From Winslowiella toletana (GTDB lineage: Bacteria > Pseudomonadota > Gammaproteobacteria > Enterobacterales > Enterobacteriaceae): a stretch of 64,000 nt of DNA. The position numbers were made by a program, and so were the translations under genes. Below the pieces are notes generated by a model. The model was not told the DNA's origin. It was given only the letters and a program-made list of their open reading frames with translations, and did not search any database. The stretch spans positions 4,340,001-4,404,000 of the forward strand of contig NZ_CP134152.1 in NCBI RefSeq assembly GCF_032164335.1, given 5' to 3'. This document shows, piece by piece, positions 9,290 through 19,429 of this stretch. Every line of letters begins with the position of its first letter. Within the stretch, counting starts at the first letter, position 1.

Positions 9290-10780
9290 TCAGGACTGGG
9301 TTGAGGGTTCAGCCTTAATCAGAAACAGACGAACCGTACTGCGGGTGTTATTTTGCTTGGAACGGAACAAACTGCCCACGAGTGGAAGATCACCCAGTAA
9401 CGGTATTTTGCTCACGCCTTCGCTGTTTTCATTCTGCACAAAGCCACCCAGTAACAGACTCTGACCCGCACGCAGCAGCGTCTGGGTAGAGACTTCAGAG
9501 CTCAGCGTCTGCGGTAGCGGTTCCTGAACACTGGTAGAGTCAATTTGTCGTCCATCCTGGATGACCAGTTTCAACATCATCTGCTTTTGACCATTTTCAT
9601 CAATCAGGCGCGGCGTCACACGCAGCAAAGTGCCGGTTGAAATCGATTCCACCTTGGCAACGTTTTCCGCCAATAGCTTCGTGTGGAAAGTGATACTGCG
9701 ATCCAGCACTGCCTGGGTGTTATCCAGCGTCACTACCGAGGGACGCGAGAGAATTTGCGCTTTAGCATTTTGCTGTAACGCATTGAGTCTAATCATAAAA
9801 TTCGGCGTATTCGAGATGACGGATGAGAAGTTATTGGCATTCGCTTCGCCGTTACTGTTAAAGCTAATCCGCCCCCCACCGATTTTGGTCGACATCGCCC
9901 AGTCAATGCCTAACGAGCTGAGATCCTGGGCATTGACATCAATGATCAGCACCGCGATTTCAATCAATGCTGGCTTGCGGTCAAACTCCTTAATCAACTT
10001 TTCATACAGCGGCATGTTGATTTTTCGGTCACGCACAATCACCGCGTTTTGCTGAACATCGGCAGAAAACATCGGCAGAGATCGGTCTGAGGGTTGCTGT
10101 TGCCCCTGATTTTCCTGTAACGGCAGCGTTCGCCCCTGCGCCATCTCTTTCAGCATACTGACCGTACCGGGCACCACCACCTGCTGACCGCGATAGTTGT
10201 AATTACTGTCTGATGCACTGGCATATTTCAGCGGGAAGAAGCGAATAATTTCCTGATTTTGATCGTGATTCAGCTTCTGCTCGTCGATGCGCTTTGAGAC
10301 GGTATCGACACGTTTAAGGCAAATCGGTACGCCTTCAACCTGTAAAGCATTCGACGCCGGCAGTTTACGCACCCGGCAATTACGCTTATCCAGAATGCCG
10401 CTGGTCGTAAGCTGGCGGGTCAATGTGTCTACGGTCAGATAAGTTGGCGTAATCAACATGCTGCTGACTTCTTGCGCCTTATAGATATAGATCGCCTGAC
10501 CATCGTAGTACCACGCCAGTTTATGTTGGCGTGCCAAATGGTCCAGCGCCTCGGCAGGCGGCATATTCTGAATAACACCGATAAACGGCTCATCAACCTG
10601 CTTGCTTACCACCACCGGTACGCCATAGTTGGCACCGAAATCTTGCAGCACATCGATCAGTTTACTGCCGCGGCTGGACAGGAAAAACGGCGCGTTATCC
10701 TGCCATGGAATGGTAGCCATCACCTGAGTGCTGGCAAATAACAGCGCGAGACCACACGCCCAATGCATTTTGCGTTTCAT
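9290..10780 (-). CDS. sctC: type III secretion outer membrane secretin SctC
   Basis: 496 residues, matching SsaC-type secretins. A signal peptide (MKRKMHWACGLALLFASTQ, cleaved after VMA) leads into N-domains and the C-terminal secretin barrel domain (SEVSTQTLLRAGQSLLLGGF, then KIPLLGDLPLVGSLFR), the classical secretin signature. It forms the outer-membrane ring of the injectisome. The start at 10780 is chosen because AGAGGG stands six bases upstream; the alternative ATG at 10786 would abut that site. It overlaps the end of the preceding ssaB-like gene, indicating translational coupling. Confidence 0.93.
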   Translation of the reverse strand: MKRKMHWACGLALLFASTQVMATIPWQDNAPFFLSSRGSKLIDVLQDFGANYGVPVVVSKQVDEPFIGVIQNMPPAEALDHLARQHKLAWYYDGQAIYIYKAQEVSSMLITPTYLTVDTLTRQLTTSGILDKRNCRVRKLPASNALQVEGVPICLKRVDTVSKRIDEQKLNHDQNQEIIRFFPLKYASASDSNYNYRGQQVVVPGTVSMLKEMAQGRTLPLQENQGQQQPSDRSLPMFSADVQQNAVIVRDRKINMPLYEKLIKEFDRKPALIEIAVLIIDVNAQDLSSLGIDWAMSTKIGGGRISFNSNGEANANNFSSVISNTPNFMIRLNALQQNAKAQILSRPSVVTLDNTQAVLDRSITFHTKLLAENVAKVESISTGTLLRVTPRLIDENGQKQMMLKLVIQDGRQIDSTSVQEPLPQTLSSEVSTQTLLRAGQSLLLGGFVQNENSEGVSKIPLLGDLPLVGSLFRSKQNNTRSTVRLFLIKAEPSTQS

Positions 10781-11163
10781 CGCCATCCCTCTGCTGGATT
10801 AGTGTTCATCTCTGCTGCACCGTATCGGTTCAACCAGTCGCAAACCGCCAGCTGCTGGTTCAGCGCGGCTTCCCACTGAACGGTGGTTTGGGGATCTTTA
10901 TGACGCCGGACCAGCATTAACCGGTTGGCTTCGAGTATCAGGCAATCGTTAATACAATCGCGAACGGCAGCAAACCACAGGCAAACACGCTGTAGCCAGT
11001 CAATTTCACTGATGATCAGGCCGGTATCCATAGCCACGCAGATGGCTTGCGGATAGCAAGCACACCAGGCCGGAGTATCAGCAATGTTCAGTACCAGCCG
11101 GTCGCTGCGAGATTCATTCACGCGGACCCACTCCAGTGCGGCAAGGGAGTTGGGGAGTTTCAT
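10777..11163 (-). CDS. ssaB: SsaB/SpiC-like first gene of the secretin operon
   Basis: 128 residues, with no signal peptide or membrane segment. It is first in an operon whose remaining order is sctC-sctD-ssaE. In SPI-2 that place is taken by ssaB (spiC, 133 residues), reported to act with the gatekeeper complex in controlling translocator versus effector export. Sequence similarity by eye is weak: the shared features are size, a helical C-terminal half and position. It overlaps sctC. A palindromic operator candidate lies 61 bp upstream at 11224-11241. Confidence 0.5.
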   Translation of the reverse strand: MKLPNSLAALEWVRVNESRSDRLVLNIADTPAWCACYPQAICVAMDTGLIISEIDWLQRVCLWFAAVRDCINDCLILEANRLMLVRRHKDPQTTVQWEAALNQQLAVCDWLNRYGAAEMNTNPAEGWR

Positions 11164-11487
11164 AGGTTCTCGATTGCATTGGAAAAAGAGGCGCTATTGT
11201 GAAAATTTCACGCAGAAATGGATATCAGGTGATGACCTGAATTGGTGAAGTGGCAGGAGTAGCGTGAAAAAGCGCTTAAATGATTTGTTGTTATCTTAGG
11301 GGTTTACTGGTGCATTTATAAGCACTTCAGGTTCAATGATTTGAAGCAGAATGGCTGATTATCTGATTTTTACGCGGGAAAGCTCCCAGGCATCTCAGGA
11401 AAGTTCTGTAAGAGGTTTTCATTATAATTTTCTGATTACCTAATTATAAAGCTATTGATTAATTTTATTATGATAATTTCACCAGAG
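11164..11487. other. divergent regulatory region, ssaB operon / ssrB
   Basis: 324 bp, AT-rich, between the minus-strand ssaB operon and plus-strand ssrB. It holds the 7-4-7 palindrome at 11224-11241. The ssrB side has TATAAT-like stretches at about 11423-11450 but no unambiguous -35. No reading frame of note. Confidence 0.5.
11224..11241. promoter_or_regulatory. 7-4-7 palindrome, candidate SsrB-type operator
   Basis: ATCAGGT-GATG-ACCTGAA: the two seven-base arms match in six positions over a four-base spacer. The same layout and sequence recurs at 15090, 30107 and 35518, each before an island operon. Salmonella SsrB is reported to recognise an 18-bp palindrome with 7-4-7 layout, which makes it the likeliest ligand by inference. 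Confidence 0.55.
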
Positions 11488-12126
11488 ATGTCGTCCGCCA
11501 CCAAGCGGGTTGTATTGATCGAAGATCATTCATTAATAAGTGATGGAGTAAAACAGTTACTGTCGTCACTGCCGGGTTATCAGGTGGCGGGCGAAGTCAC
11601 GGATGGTTTAGAAGCCTATGCTGCTTGCCAACGTCTGGCTCCGGATCTGGTGCTGATGGATTTAGGCTTGCCGGGAATGGACGGTATTGATGTCATCCAC
11701 CAGCTTAAGCAACGCTGGCCGGAGCTGATTATTATGGTTCTGACCGCTAACAGTAACGAGCATCGTGCACGGGCGGCGCTTGAGGCTGGCGCTATCGCCT
11801 ATATTCTGAAGAAAAGCTCACAGCAGACGCTGTTGGCAGCTTTGCAGGCTGTCAGAGCGGGACGAACCTTTCTTGATCCCTCGCTGGACCAGCAGCAAAT
11901 TAGTGAAAAACCGAGTTTAGACGGTACGGTCAGCCTGACGGTGCGTGAGCGACAAATCCTTAAGCTGATTGCTCAGGCATTGCGCAATCGGGATATTGCC
12001 GAAAATCTGAAGATCACCATAAAAACCGTCGAAACCCATCGCCTTAACCTGATGCGCAAGCTAAATGCCCATAGTGCAGTTGCGCTGACCAACTGGGCGG
12101 TGCGCCTGGGTATTCACGATAACTAA
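11488..12126 (+). CDS. ssrB: SsrB-like response regulator
   Basis: LuxR/NarL-type regulator of 212 residues, exactly SsrB size. The N-terminal receiver domain has the acidic pair (ED at 11-12 region), phospho-acceptor Asp58 (VLMDLGLPG) and the lysine of ILKKSS. The C-terminal helix-turn-helix has LTVRERQILKLIAQ and IKTVETHRLNLMRKL, nearly the SsrB recognition region. The start at 11488 gives the family length; upstream in-frame starts at 11455 and 11470 lack ribosome sites. It should activate the type III genes when phosphorylated by the SsrA-like kinase. Unlike Salmonella, where ssrA and ssrB are adjacent and co-directional, here they converge. Confidence 0.92.
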   Translation: MSSATKRVVLIEDHSLISDGVKQLLSSLPGYQVAGEVTDGLEAYAACQRLAPDLVLMDLGLPGMDGIDVIHQLKQRWPELIIMVLTANSNEHRARAALEAGAIAYILKKSSQQTLLAALQAVRAGRTFLDPSLDQQQISEKPSLDGTVSLTVRERQILKLIAQALRNRDIAENLKITIKTVETHRLNLMRKLNAHSAVALTNWAVRLGIHDN

Positions 12127-12241
12127 GCCAGCGGCATCGCCTATTATGGGTTATTTAAGCGCTTCTGAGATCGGTTTTCTGAAGTAAAGGCGTTTTCACC
12201 GCCCCTGCCGAGGGTTAGCCCCCTGCAGACCACCCATCTCG

Positions 12242-15040
12242 CTAATTTGGTTTTGCATTATCACCATCAGATGTCACAGTTGAACCCGATGCCGCGTTTA
12301 ATCGGTTAAGCAGTGCTCGTATCTGCTGAGCTGTTGGCCAGTTACCGTGACGAACCTCGGTTTCCAACTGTTCACTGGCGTTGAAAATGTCGTCAATACC
12401 GGCCAGCCCCGCGCAGCCTTTGAGCGCATGCAACAGCTCCAGCAAAGTATGTTGTTGCTGCTGCTGCCAGCTCTCATCAATCCGCTGAGCAAACACCTGT
12501 AAGGTGGTTCGCAGCTTATTTTGCATCTCAGCATCCTGTGTGGCATCAAATAATGGCCGTTGTAACAGCTCATTGGGCATCAACTCAATCTCTCTCGCCA
12601 TCTGCATCACCACCACGTGCTCAATCGCCTGCAGCAATTTTTCCATGCGTAACGGCTTCGCAAGATAGCCATTCATCACACTCTTTTTAACCCGCTCACG
12701 CTCTACCGACAGTGTATTCGCGGTCAGCGCAATAATGGGCGTATCGTCATCAAGTATGCCGGACAGCGGATCGCGCCAGCGCTGGGCGGTTTCAAATCCA
12801 TCCATTTCCGGCATACGCAAATCCATCAGCACCATGTCGTAAACGTTGAGCCGACCCGCCTCAAGCGCTTGCGCACCAGAAGCGACGCTATCTGGCTGAT
12901 GGCCCAGAGCACGCAATATCTTGCTGACAATTTCGCGATTAGTCGTAATATCATCCACCACCAATACTTTAAGGGACCATGGGCAGATCGGCAGCGTGGC
13001 GCTGACATCTTCCTCATAAACCTTGCCATAAATCGCCGCCAGCTGGCGTTGCAGGCGACCAGGCAGATACACCAGGGTTGGTGACGAGAGCAGCGGTTGT
13101 TCGCCTTGCTGTGGCGTTATTCCCCATAGCTGTAGCTGCTGGTGCAGTTCAGCCGGAGCAGACAGCGTGCCGCTAAAACTCTCAAGGTTGGCACCCGGAT
13201 GATTTATTGGCAGCAACAACGTGAAGCAGGAGCCTTTGCCAGGTTGACTGGTGACTTTGATCTCCCCTCCCATCAACTGGGCCAGCATCGCGGAGATGGT
13301 TAACCCCAGGCCATTGCCACCGCTGTGTTCACTGATCTGTACAAACGGGCGAAAGATAGTTTGCAGATGCTCAGGCAAGATACCTTTCCCGCTGTCTTCC
13401 ACGGAAATCATCAACAGATGGCCTTGCCGTTCTACCTGTAACCGAACATCGCCCTGTTCGGTGAATTTTATCGCGTTACCCAGCATATTGATCAAAATCT
13501 GTTTCACGCGAATACGGCTGATCTCAAGGCTTTCCGGCAGATTAGCAGCGACCAGACAAGAGAGCTTCAGCCCTTTCGCATTCGCGCTGACACATACCGT
13601 CATCATCACCCGATCCAGCAGTGGCAACAGTTCAGTCGGCTCATACGACAGTTGCAGCTGTCCGGCTTCGATATGATTGTAATCGAGTAAATTATTAATA
13701 ATTGAGAGCAAGTAATCGGCAGAGGTGTGCGCCGTTTCGACTAAATCCTGCTGTTCAGCCGTCAATCTGGAACGCTGTAGCAGGCTAAGCGCACCCACCA
13801 CACCGTTCATTGGCGTGCGTATTTCATGGCTGATGCTGGCCATATGAATGCTTTTGCTGCTACTCAGCTGTTCGGCACTGCGCCTGGCGTCATCCAGCGC
13901 CCGGGTGCGTTCGTGCACACGTTTTTCCAGCGTTTCATAGTGTGCTCTGATGACCACCAGCAACCGGTTATAGGCCCTGGCAATCCGCCCTAACTCATCA
14001 TTACGGCCTTCGGTTAATGAATGCGCCCAGTCCATAAAGCGAAAGCGATCCACCACATCCACAAAACGTCGTAATGGGCGAATCACTTGATGAAGTAATA
14101 CCCAGTAGATAATCGCCAACAGCGTCAACCATACTGCTGCGACTGGCGGCAGTGTCCACAGCTGCGACTCCAGCGCTCTTAACACGATTTGTTGCTGTGG
14201 ATAGCGGGCGACTAATTGCCAGCCAGGTTCCTTCAGCGCTTTGCAAACGTAATTAAACCCCTGATAAAGCACCGTAGTATTTGACTGACAGCGAGAAAGT
14301 ATCTCAACTGGAAATTCATCAGCGGGAATGGCTTTCTCCTGCGAGCTCAACGGTAACAGTTGATTGTTGCCATCCAGCATGGCGAAAGCGATGTTGTCAT
14401 TCAAATCGGGATTCAGCTCGGGCTTGCTCCAGACGGCCAGGTTGATACCCGATATCGCTTCACTGTCAGAAAGATGCTGCGTCATCGGCACATATAAGCG
14501 ATCGCCGATGCTAAACGGCGTTCCCCAGACAATGCCGGTGCGGGAATGTTGTTGACTCAGGGCTAACAGCTCAGCGGCGCGCTGCTGCAAAAGGTGCTTA
14601 TCGGCAGAGTCCGGGTGATAAATAATCATCCCCTGATGCGGCAGAATAAGGTAAATCGCTTCGCTGTTGCCCGCGTTACCGAACAGTTTTACCGCCTGCA
14701 TCGCCTTATATAACTGCGGATTATCTGTCTGAATCCGCTCATCAGTAAATGGAATAAATAGCACGTCGCGGGCATTCAGATTAAGCGAGATCCCCTCCGG
14801 CAGTGCCCGCCACACCTCATGAAAGGTATTTAAACGATATTGCGCCTGAAAATAGTGGTTGCTCTGTTCGTTGACCAGCCCCCCGACTTCGGCCACCAGT
14901 TCATGACGCAATGTGGTCTGCCTATCGACATAGCGCGACCAGAATTGCACCGACTCCGTCACGATGCCAAACAGGGCAATAATACAGCCAACTATCAACA
15001 TCAGACGAAAAAGCAGCGAGTTAGCCCAAAGTTTACTCAT
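12242..15040 (-). CDS. ssrA: SsrA-like hybrid sensor histidine kinase
   Basis: 932 residues from the ATG at 15040 (SsrA is 920). Order: membrane helix near 9-28, periplasmic sensor, second helix near 300-320, HAMP, HisKA with His405 (SHEIRTPMNG), ATPase domain (NMLGNAIKFTEQGDV; GKGILPEH), receiver with Asp740 (MVLMDLRMPEMDG) and C-terminal HPt with His871 (LLHALKGCAG). This is the full phosphorelay design of SsrA/EsrA kinases. The frame is open 46 codons further to 15178, but that extension covers an operator-like palindrome at 15090-15107 and lacks family similarity, so the shorter start is preferred. Convergent with ssrB, 115 bp apart. Confidence 0.92.
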   Translation of the reverse strand: MSKLWANSLLFRLMLIVGCIIALFGIVTESVQFWSRYVDRQTTLRHELVAEVGGLVNEQSNHYFQAQYRLNTFHEVWRALPEGISLNLNARDVLFIPFTDERIQTDNPQLYKAMQAVKLFGNAGNSEAIYLILPHQGMIIYHPDSADKHLLQQRAAELLALSQQHSRTGIVWGTPFSIGDRLYVPMTQHLSDSEAISGINLAVWSKPELNPDLNDNIAFAMLDGNNQLLPLSSQEKAIPADEFPVEILSRCQSNTTVLYQGFNYVCKALKEPGWQLVARYPQQQIVLRALESQLWTLPPVAAVWLTLLAIIYWVLLHQVIRPLRRFVDVVDRFRFMDWAHSLTEGRNDELGRIARAYNRLLVVIRAHYETLEKRVHERTRALDDARRSAEQLSSSKSIHMASISHEIRTPMNGVVGALSLLQRSRLTAEQQDLVETAHTSADYLLSIINNLLDYNHIEAGQLQLSYEPTELLPLLDRVMMTVCVSANAKGLKLSCLVAANLPESLEISRIRVKQILINMLGNAIKFTEQGDVRLQVERQGHLLMISVEDSGKGILPEHLQTIFRPFVQISEHSGGNGLGLTISAMLAQLMGGEIKVTSQPGKGSCFTLLLPINHPGANLESFSGTLSAPAELHQQLQLWGITPQQGEQPLLSSPTLVYLPGRLQRQLAAIYGKVYEEDVSATLPICPWSLKVLVVDDITTNREIVSKILRALGHQPDSVASGAQALEAGRLNVYDMVLMDLRMPEMDGFETAQRWRDPLSGILDDDTPIIALTANTLSVERERVKKSVMNGYLAKPLRMEKLLQAIEHVVVMQMAREIELMPNELLQRPLFDATQDAEMQNKLRTTLQVFAQRIDESWQQQQQHTLLELLHALKGCAGLAGIDDIFNASEQLETEVRHGNWPTAQQIRALLNRLNAASGSTVTSDGDNAKPN

Positions 15041-15089
15041 GATTATTGCCACCCTCAGAAGGAGACTGACGCCTTCCGCTGGCGTGCTG

Positions 15090-15107
15090 TTCAGGTGTTT
15101 ACCCGAT
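15090..15107. promoter_or_regulatory. 7-4-7 palindrome upstream of ssrA
   Basis: TTCAGGT-GTTT-ACCCGAT lies 50 bp upstream of the preferred ssrA start and 212 bp upstream of ssaM. It matches the other palindromes with one mismatch in each arm. It lies in coding sequence only if ssrA is read from 15178. Confidence 0.45.
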
Positions 15108-15318
15108 AGCGATATGACCTGGTTTTTATGATGATACTCGGCCTGAAGAGTCATTAAAGCAAACTCTTTTATACCCAAAAAAAAATCGGGTAGCAGGAAG
15201 GCAATACGTCCGTAAATCTCCAGCAGCAGAGCTATCCCGGCTGCGGGAATAAACGTGCACAGCCCACACGCCTGCCGCTTGTAAGACGGGTGTATCCATC
15301 ATTTATCAGAGAGGCCGG

Positions 15319-15687
15319 ATGGAATTACAAACTGAACGGCGACTGGAGAAATTTCTGCAGCTGGCCGACCTGACGGCGCAATGTATTGAAGAGCGCATGG
15401 AATTTTCTATGCCTCCTTATCAGCTATACATCGAATCCCTTGATGAGCACATCCTGTTAACGCTGGGGCGTGAAGTGGAACCCGCTTATCAAATTGAGGT
15501 GATGAAAAAGTTGCTTACCGCCTGTCACCCCAGCCGGACACAGGGCACACCTGTTCGCGTCTGGCAACTGCACGGGCAGCAAATGCTGAGCTGCGCACCA
15601 ACCAAAGAGAGTGACACCACTCACTGGCTGATGTGCATGCATACCCTGCGCCGCCTACTTGAAACCACCGCAGGAGGTAACCGGTGA
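15319..15687 (+). CDS. ssaM: SsaM-like type III secretion switch protein
   Basis: 122 residues, identical in length to Salmonella SsaM, with a shared core around RVWQLHGQQMLSCAPTKES (SsaM: RLFLLRDGLAMSCSPP, as I recall it). In SPI-2, SsaM works with SsaL and SpiC to hold back effectors until translocators are exported. It heads the plus-strand operon that continues into sctV. The Shine-Dalgarno GAGAGG precedes the ATG. Its TGA stop overlaps the sctV start. In Salmonella it follows ssaL directly; here ssaL (sctW) lies 24 kb away, so the operon has been split. Confidence 0.8.
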   Translation: MELQTERRLEKFLQLADLTAQCIEERMEFSMPPYQLYIESLDEHILLTLGREVEPAYQIEVMKKLLTACHPSRTQGTPVRVWQLHGQQMLSCAPTKESDTTHWLMCMHTLRRLLETTAGGNR

Positions 15688-17735
15688 ATCAGATGAAACG
15701 CGTCCTGATTATGCTTTCGGGCCGCCAGGATATTGTGCTGGCAGCAATGCTGCTGATAGCAATATTTATGATGATTGTTCCACTGCCGACCGGGCTGGTG
15801 GACTTTATGATCGCCGTCAACCTGACAATTTCCGTCATCCTGTTGATGATGGCACTGTATATCAAAAATCCGCTTGAGTTTGCGGCCTTTCCGGCAGTGC
15901 TGCTGATTACCACACTGTACCGTCTGGCACTGACGATCAGCACCACGCGCCTGATCCTGCTGCAAGCGGATGCGGGCCAAATCGTCTACACCTTTGGTGA
16001 ATTTGCCGTCGGCGGTAACCTTGGTGTCGGCTTAATTGTCTTCCTGATTATTACCATTGTGCAGTTTATCGTGATTACCAAAGGCTCGGAGCGTGTCGCT
16101 GAAGTCAGCGCCCGTTTCTCACTGGATGCGATGCCGGGTAAGCAAATGAGTATCGATGGCGATCTGCGTGCTGGCGCCATCGATGGCGATCAGGCGAAAC
16201 GCCTGCGTAACCAGGTACAGAAAGAGAGCCAGCTGTACGGCGCAATGGATGGTGCGATGAAGTTCGTCAAAGGTGACGCCATCGCCGGTATCGTTATCAT
16301 TCTGGTCAACATTTTAGGGGGTACTGCGATCGGCGTGATGATGCATGGCCTGAGTGCCAGCGAAGCGCTGTCGGTTTACGCCATCCTGTCGATTGGTGAT
16401 GGCCTGGTTAGCCAGATCCCTGCGCTGCTGATCTCAATTACCGCCGGTATTATCGTCACCCGCGTGAGCGGCGAGGAACAGCAGAACCTCGCCAGCGACC
16501 TTGCCCAGCAGTTGGGTAAACAGCCACAGGCGCTGATGCTGGCATGTGTGGTGTTGCTGGTGTTTGCGCTGATCCCCGGTTTTCCCGCCATCTACTTTAT
16601 TATGCTGGCTGCACTGCTGTTCTCCATTACCTGGTGGGCGAAAAGAAAACGGCTTGCCAGCGCCGATGCAGTACCCGGCATGGCAATCAGTGAGAATGGC
16701 GCTGATGGCAGTAGCGCTACCGGCAACATGACCCCTGGTGCCACGCCGCTGATGCTGCGTCTCGCCACCGATTTGGCCCGCTCAAACCAGCTGTCCGCCA
16801 AGCTTAACGCTTTCCGCTTCCGCAAATTTGAGCAGTTAGGCATCCCGCTGCCTGAGATTGTGCTGCAAAAAGATCCTTCGCTGACGCCGGGCACACTGCA
16901 AGTTCTGCTGTATCAGGAAGTGGTACTGAACATCCAGATTCCGCAGGGCTTGCTGCTGGCAGACGCAAAGTCGCAAATACTGCCTCAGGCACAACAAAAT
17001 ACCCCTCTGCCGTTTGGTGGCCTCAGCCTGCAGTGGATTGCGCCCGCAGACAAGGATGCGATTTCCGCGCTGGGCGTAACGCTCTATCAGGATGAGGAAC
17101 GCCTGACCCATTGCTTATCAACACTGATCAATCGCTATGCCGGTGAATTTATTGGTGTGCAGGAGACGCGTTTCCTGATGGATGGCATGGAGAGCCAATA
17201 TTCCGATTTGATCAAAGAGGTCCAGCGTCAGTTACCGATTGGTCGCATTGCCGATGTGTTGCAACGTCTGGTAACGGAAGAAATTTCGATCCGCGATCTG
17301 CGTAGCATCTTTGAAGCGTTGATCGAATGGGCACCGCGTGAAAAGGATCCGATCATGCTGGTGGAGTATGTCCGCATTTCACTGCGTCGCCATCTGCTGA
17401 GCCGCTTCCGTGGCGATCAACCCTGGGTCAGCGGCTGGATGATTGGCGATGTGATCGAAGGCATGATCCGCGAAGCGATACGCCAGACCTCTGCCGGTTC
17501 CTATTCCGCGTTGGATCCACAACTGTCGCAGCAGATTATCGAACAGATCCGTGCCGCCGTCGAAGGCAACGAAAAACAGAACAACGTGCTGCTCACCGCC
17601 ATTGATGTTCGTCGCTTCTTACGCCGGGTTATTGAGCGTGATTTTTATGCACTGCAAGTCCTGTCGTTTCAGGAGATTGGCGAAGAAATTGAGCTGCGAG
17701 TCATTGGCAATATCGACCTGATTGGAGAGCAATAA
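15684..17735 (+). CDS. sctV: type III secretion export gate SctV
   Basis: 683 residues (SsaV 681). The N-terminal half carries about eight membrane helices with the conserved FHIPEP-family segments ([60 protein letters not shown]). The C-terminal half is the cytoplasmic domain that forms the nonameric export ring. It is the substrate-selecting channel of the export apparatus. The GTG start at 15684 is chosen because GGAGG at 15673-15677 is six bases upstream; the ATG at 15693 is too far. It overlaps ssaM by four bases. Confidence 0.96.
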   Translation: MNQMKRVLIMLSGRQDIVLAAMLLIAIFMMIVPLPTGLVDFMIAVNLTISVILLMMALYIKNPLEFAAFPAVLLITTLYRLALTISTTRLILLQADAGQIVYTFGEFAVGGNLGVGLIVFLIITIVQFIVITKGSERVAEVSARFSLDAMPGKQMSIDGDLRAGAIDGDQAKRLRNQVQKESQLYGAMDGAMKFVKGDAIAGIVIILVNILGGTAIGVMMHGLSASEALSVYAILSIGDGLVSQIPALLISITAGIIVTRVSGEEQQNLASDLAQQLGKQPQALMLACVVLLVFALIPGFPAIYFIMLAALLFSITWWAKRKRLASADAVPGMAISENGADGSSATGNMTPGATPLMLRLATDLARSNQLSAKLNAFRFRKFEQLGIPLPEIVLQKDPSLTPGTLQVLLYQEVVLNIQIPQGLLLADAKSQILPQAQQNTPLPFGGLSLQWIAPADKDAISALGVTLYQDEERLTHCLSTLINRYAGEFIGVQETRFLMDGMESQYSDLIKEVQRQLPIGRIADVLQRLVTEEISIRDLRSIFEALIEWAPREKDPIMLVEYVRISLRRHLLSRFRGDQPWVSGWMIGDVIEGMIREAIRQTSAGSYSALDPQLSQQIIEQIRAAVEGNEKQNNVLLTAIDVRRFLRRVIERDFYALQVLSFQEIGEEIELRVIGNIDLIGEQ

Positions 17736-17736
17736 A

Positions 17737-19065
17737 ATGCGTCTGCCGCAACAGGAAACCGTATTAGCCATGCTGGAGCAACGCCTCAGTTTACCGCCGC
17801 CACCGCCCGATATTGGTGTACAGCTGGCCGGTAAAGTCGTGGAGATTGGCCCGACGTTACTGCGCGCTTCGCTGCCTGGCGTCAGCATCGCCGAAATATG
17901 CCGCCTCGAACCTTCCGGTATTGAAGCGGAAGTGGTGGCGATTGAGGGTAACTACGCGATGCTCTCTCCGTTTAGCGAACCGCTGGGCGTCACCACCGGC
18001 AGTAAAGTACTGGCGAGTGGCAATGTGCATCAATTGCAAGTCGGCGATTTTTTGTTAGGCCGGGTGGTGGATGGTCTGGGAAGGCCGATCGACGATTTGC
18101 CGCTGCCTGACGATAGCGAAAAACGCTCTTTAGAAGGCGAGGCGCCCAATCCCCTTACCCGTACGCTGATTGATACGCCACTGCCGCTGGGCGTGCGCGC
18201 TATTGATGGTTTACTGACCTGTGGGATGGGGCAGCGTATCGGTATTTTTGCTGCCGCTGGCGGGGGTAAAAGTACTCTGCTCGGTATGATTTGTGACGGC
18301 AGCCTGGCAGATGTCATCGTACTGGCGCTGATTGGCGAAAGGGGACGCGAAGTTCGCGAATTCCTCGAGCATACCCTGAGTGTCGAAGCGCGTGCCCGCT
18401 GTGTGATGGTGATATCCACTTCCGACCGCCCGGCACTTGAGCGCCTGAAAGCCGCCTATACCGCCACGGCCATCGCTGAGTATTTCCGCGACCAGGGGCT
18501 AAACGTCTTGTTAATGATGGACTCGCTGACACGTTTTGCCCGTGCCTCGCGCGAAATCGGCCTGGCGGCAGGCGAGCCAGCGCTGGCAGGCGGTTATCCT
18601 CCAAGTTTCTTTGCTCGTCTGCCGCGCCTGCTGGAGCGCGCCGGGCCAGCGGCAAGCGGCAGTATCACTGGCATTTATACCGTGCTGGTTGAAGGCGATA
18701 ACCTCAATGAACCGGTGGCCGATGAAGTGCGCTCGATTCTCGACGGCCATATTGTGCTGTCGCGCAAGCTGGCGCAGGCCAACCATTATCCGGCCATCGA
18801 TATTGCCGCCAGCGTCAGCCGAATAATGTCGATGGTCACCGACCAAGAGCATCGTCAACGTGCCGGTAAGCTGCGGCGATTGATGGCGGCGTGGAAAGAG
18901 ATCGAATTGCTGGTACGCGTGGGTGAATACCAGCAGGGACAGGATCCGCTGGCCGATGAAGCGATGGAACGTAAAGAAGCCATCAGTGAATTTCTCTGTC
19001 AATCGGTGACGGAGAAAAACGATTTCAATGAAACGCTGGAGTTGCTGTGCCAGACAGTCGACTGA
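17737..19065 (+). CDS. sctN: type III secretion ATPase SctN
   Basis: 442 residues, FliI/YscN family. Walker A ([12 protein letters not shown]) lies near residues 172-183, Walker B ([20 protein letters not shown]) near 258-277, and the F1-like core is intact. It hydrolyses ATP at the export gate to strip chaperones and unfold substrates. The ATG at 17737 follows GGAGAG by eight bases; a TTG five codons upstream is less likely. It begins two bases after the sctV stop and its end overlaps the start of sctO, inside one operon. Confidence 0.96.
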   Translation: MRLPQQETVLAMLEQRLSLPPPPPDIGVQLAGKVVEIGPTLLRASLPGVSIAEICRLEPSGIEAEVVAIEGNYAMLSPFSEPLGVTTGSKVLASGNVHQLQVGDFLLGRVVDGLGRPIDDLPLPDDSEKRSLEGEAPNPLTRTLIDTPLPLGVRAIDGLLTCGMGQRIGIFAAAGGGKSTLLGMICDGSLADVIVLALIGERGREVREFLEHTLSVEARARCVMVISTSDRPALERLKAAYTATAIAEYFRDQGLNVLLMMDSLTRFARASREIGLAAGEPALAGGYPPSFFARLPRLLERAGPAASGSITGIYTVLVEGDNLNEPVADEVRSILDGHIVLSRKLAQANHYPAIDIAASVSRIMSMVTDQEHRQRAGKLRRLMAAWKEIELLVRVGEYQQGQDPLADEAMERKEAISEFLCQSVTEKNDFNETLELLCQTVD

Positions 19066-19427
19066 CGCTGTCGACTCTGCTGTCGCTGAAAAAACGCCGG
19101 GAGCGGCGCATTCGTCGTGAAATCGCCCGTCTCGAAGAAGAATGGCAGCAAGTGGAGCAGCGTAAACAGCAGTTGCTGCAGGCTCACCAGCAATTATGGC
19201 AGCAATGGCGAGAAAGCAGCAGCCAGGAGCAGACACTCACGTCGCTACAGTGGAGATTATTACGCGCTCAGCTGGCGGGTTATTACCAGCAGGATCACCA
19301 TCTGCAAGCGCAAGTCGCCGCCACTGACGATATGTTCGCTCATCTGCAAAGGGATAAAGATGAGCAGCAATTATTGTTACGGCAGGTGCTGATGGATCAG
19401 GAAAAACTCAACATTCTTATGGAGTAA
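19047..19427 (+). CDS. sctO: type III secretion stalk protein SctO
   Basis: 126 residues (SsaO 125), charged and Gln-rich, forming a predicted long helical hairpin like FliJ/YscO. It links the SctN ATPase to SctV and escorts recycled chaperones. It starts at a GTG (19047) inside the sctN end, with GGAG five bases upstream, so translation is coupled. There is no membrane segment. The assignment rests on position, length and coiled-coil character, which is the usual way this poorly conserved protein is recognised. Confidence 0.85.
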   Translation: MPDSRLTLSTLLSLKKRRERRIRREIARLEEEWQQVEQRKQQLLQAHQQLWQQWRESSSQEQTLTSLQWRLLRAQLAGYYQQDHHLQAQVAATDDMFAHLQRDKDEQQLLLRQVLMDQEKLNILME

Positions 19428-19429
19428 AC

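Noticed and set aside
15041..15178. Longer N-terminus for the SsrA-like kinase
   Set aside because: The extra 46 codons have no resemblance to SsrA, a natural start with membrane helix follows at 15040, and an operator-like palindrome lies in the extension.
15234..15250. Palindrome TCCCG-GCTG-CGGGA upstream of ssaM as another member of the 7-4-7 family
   Set aside because: Layout is similar, but the arm sequence is unrelated and only five bases pair.
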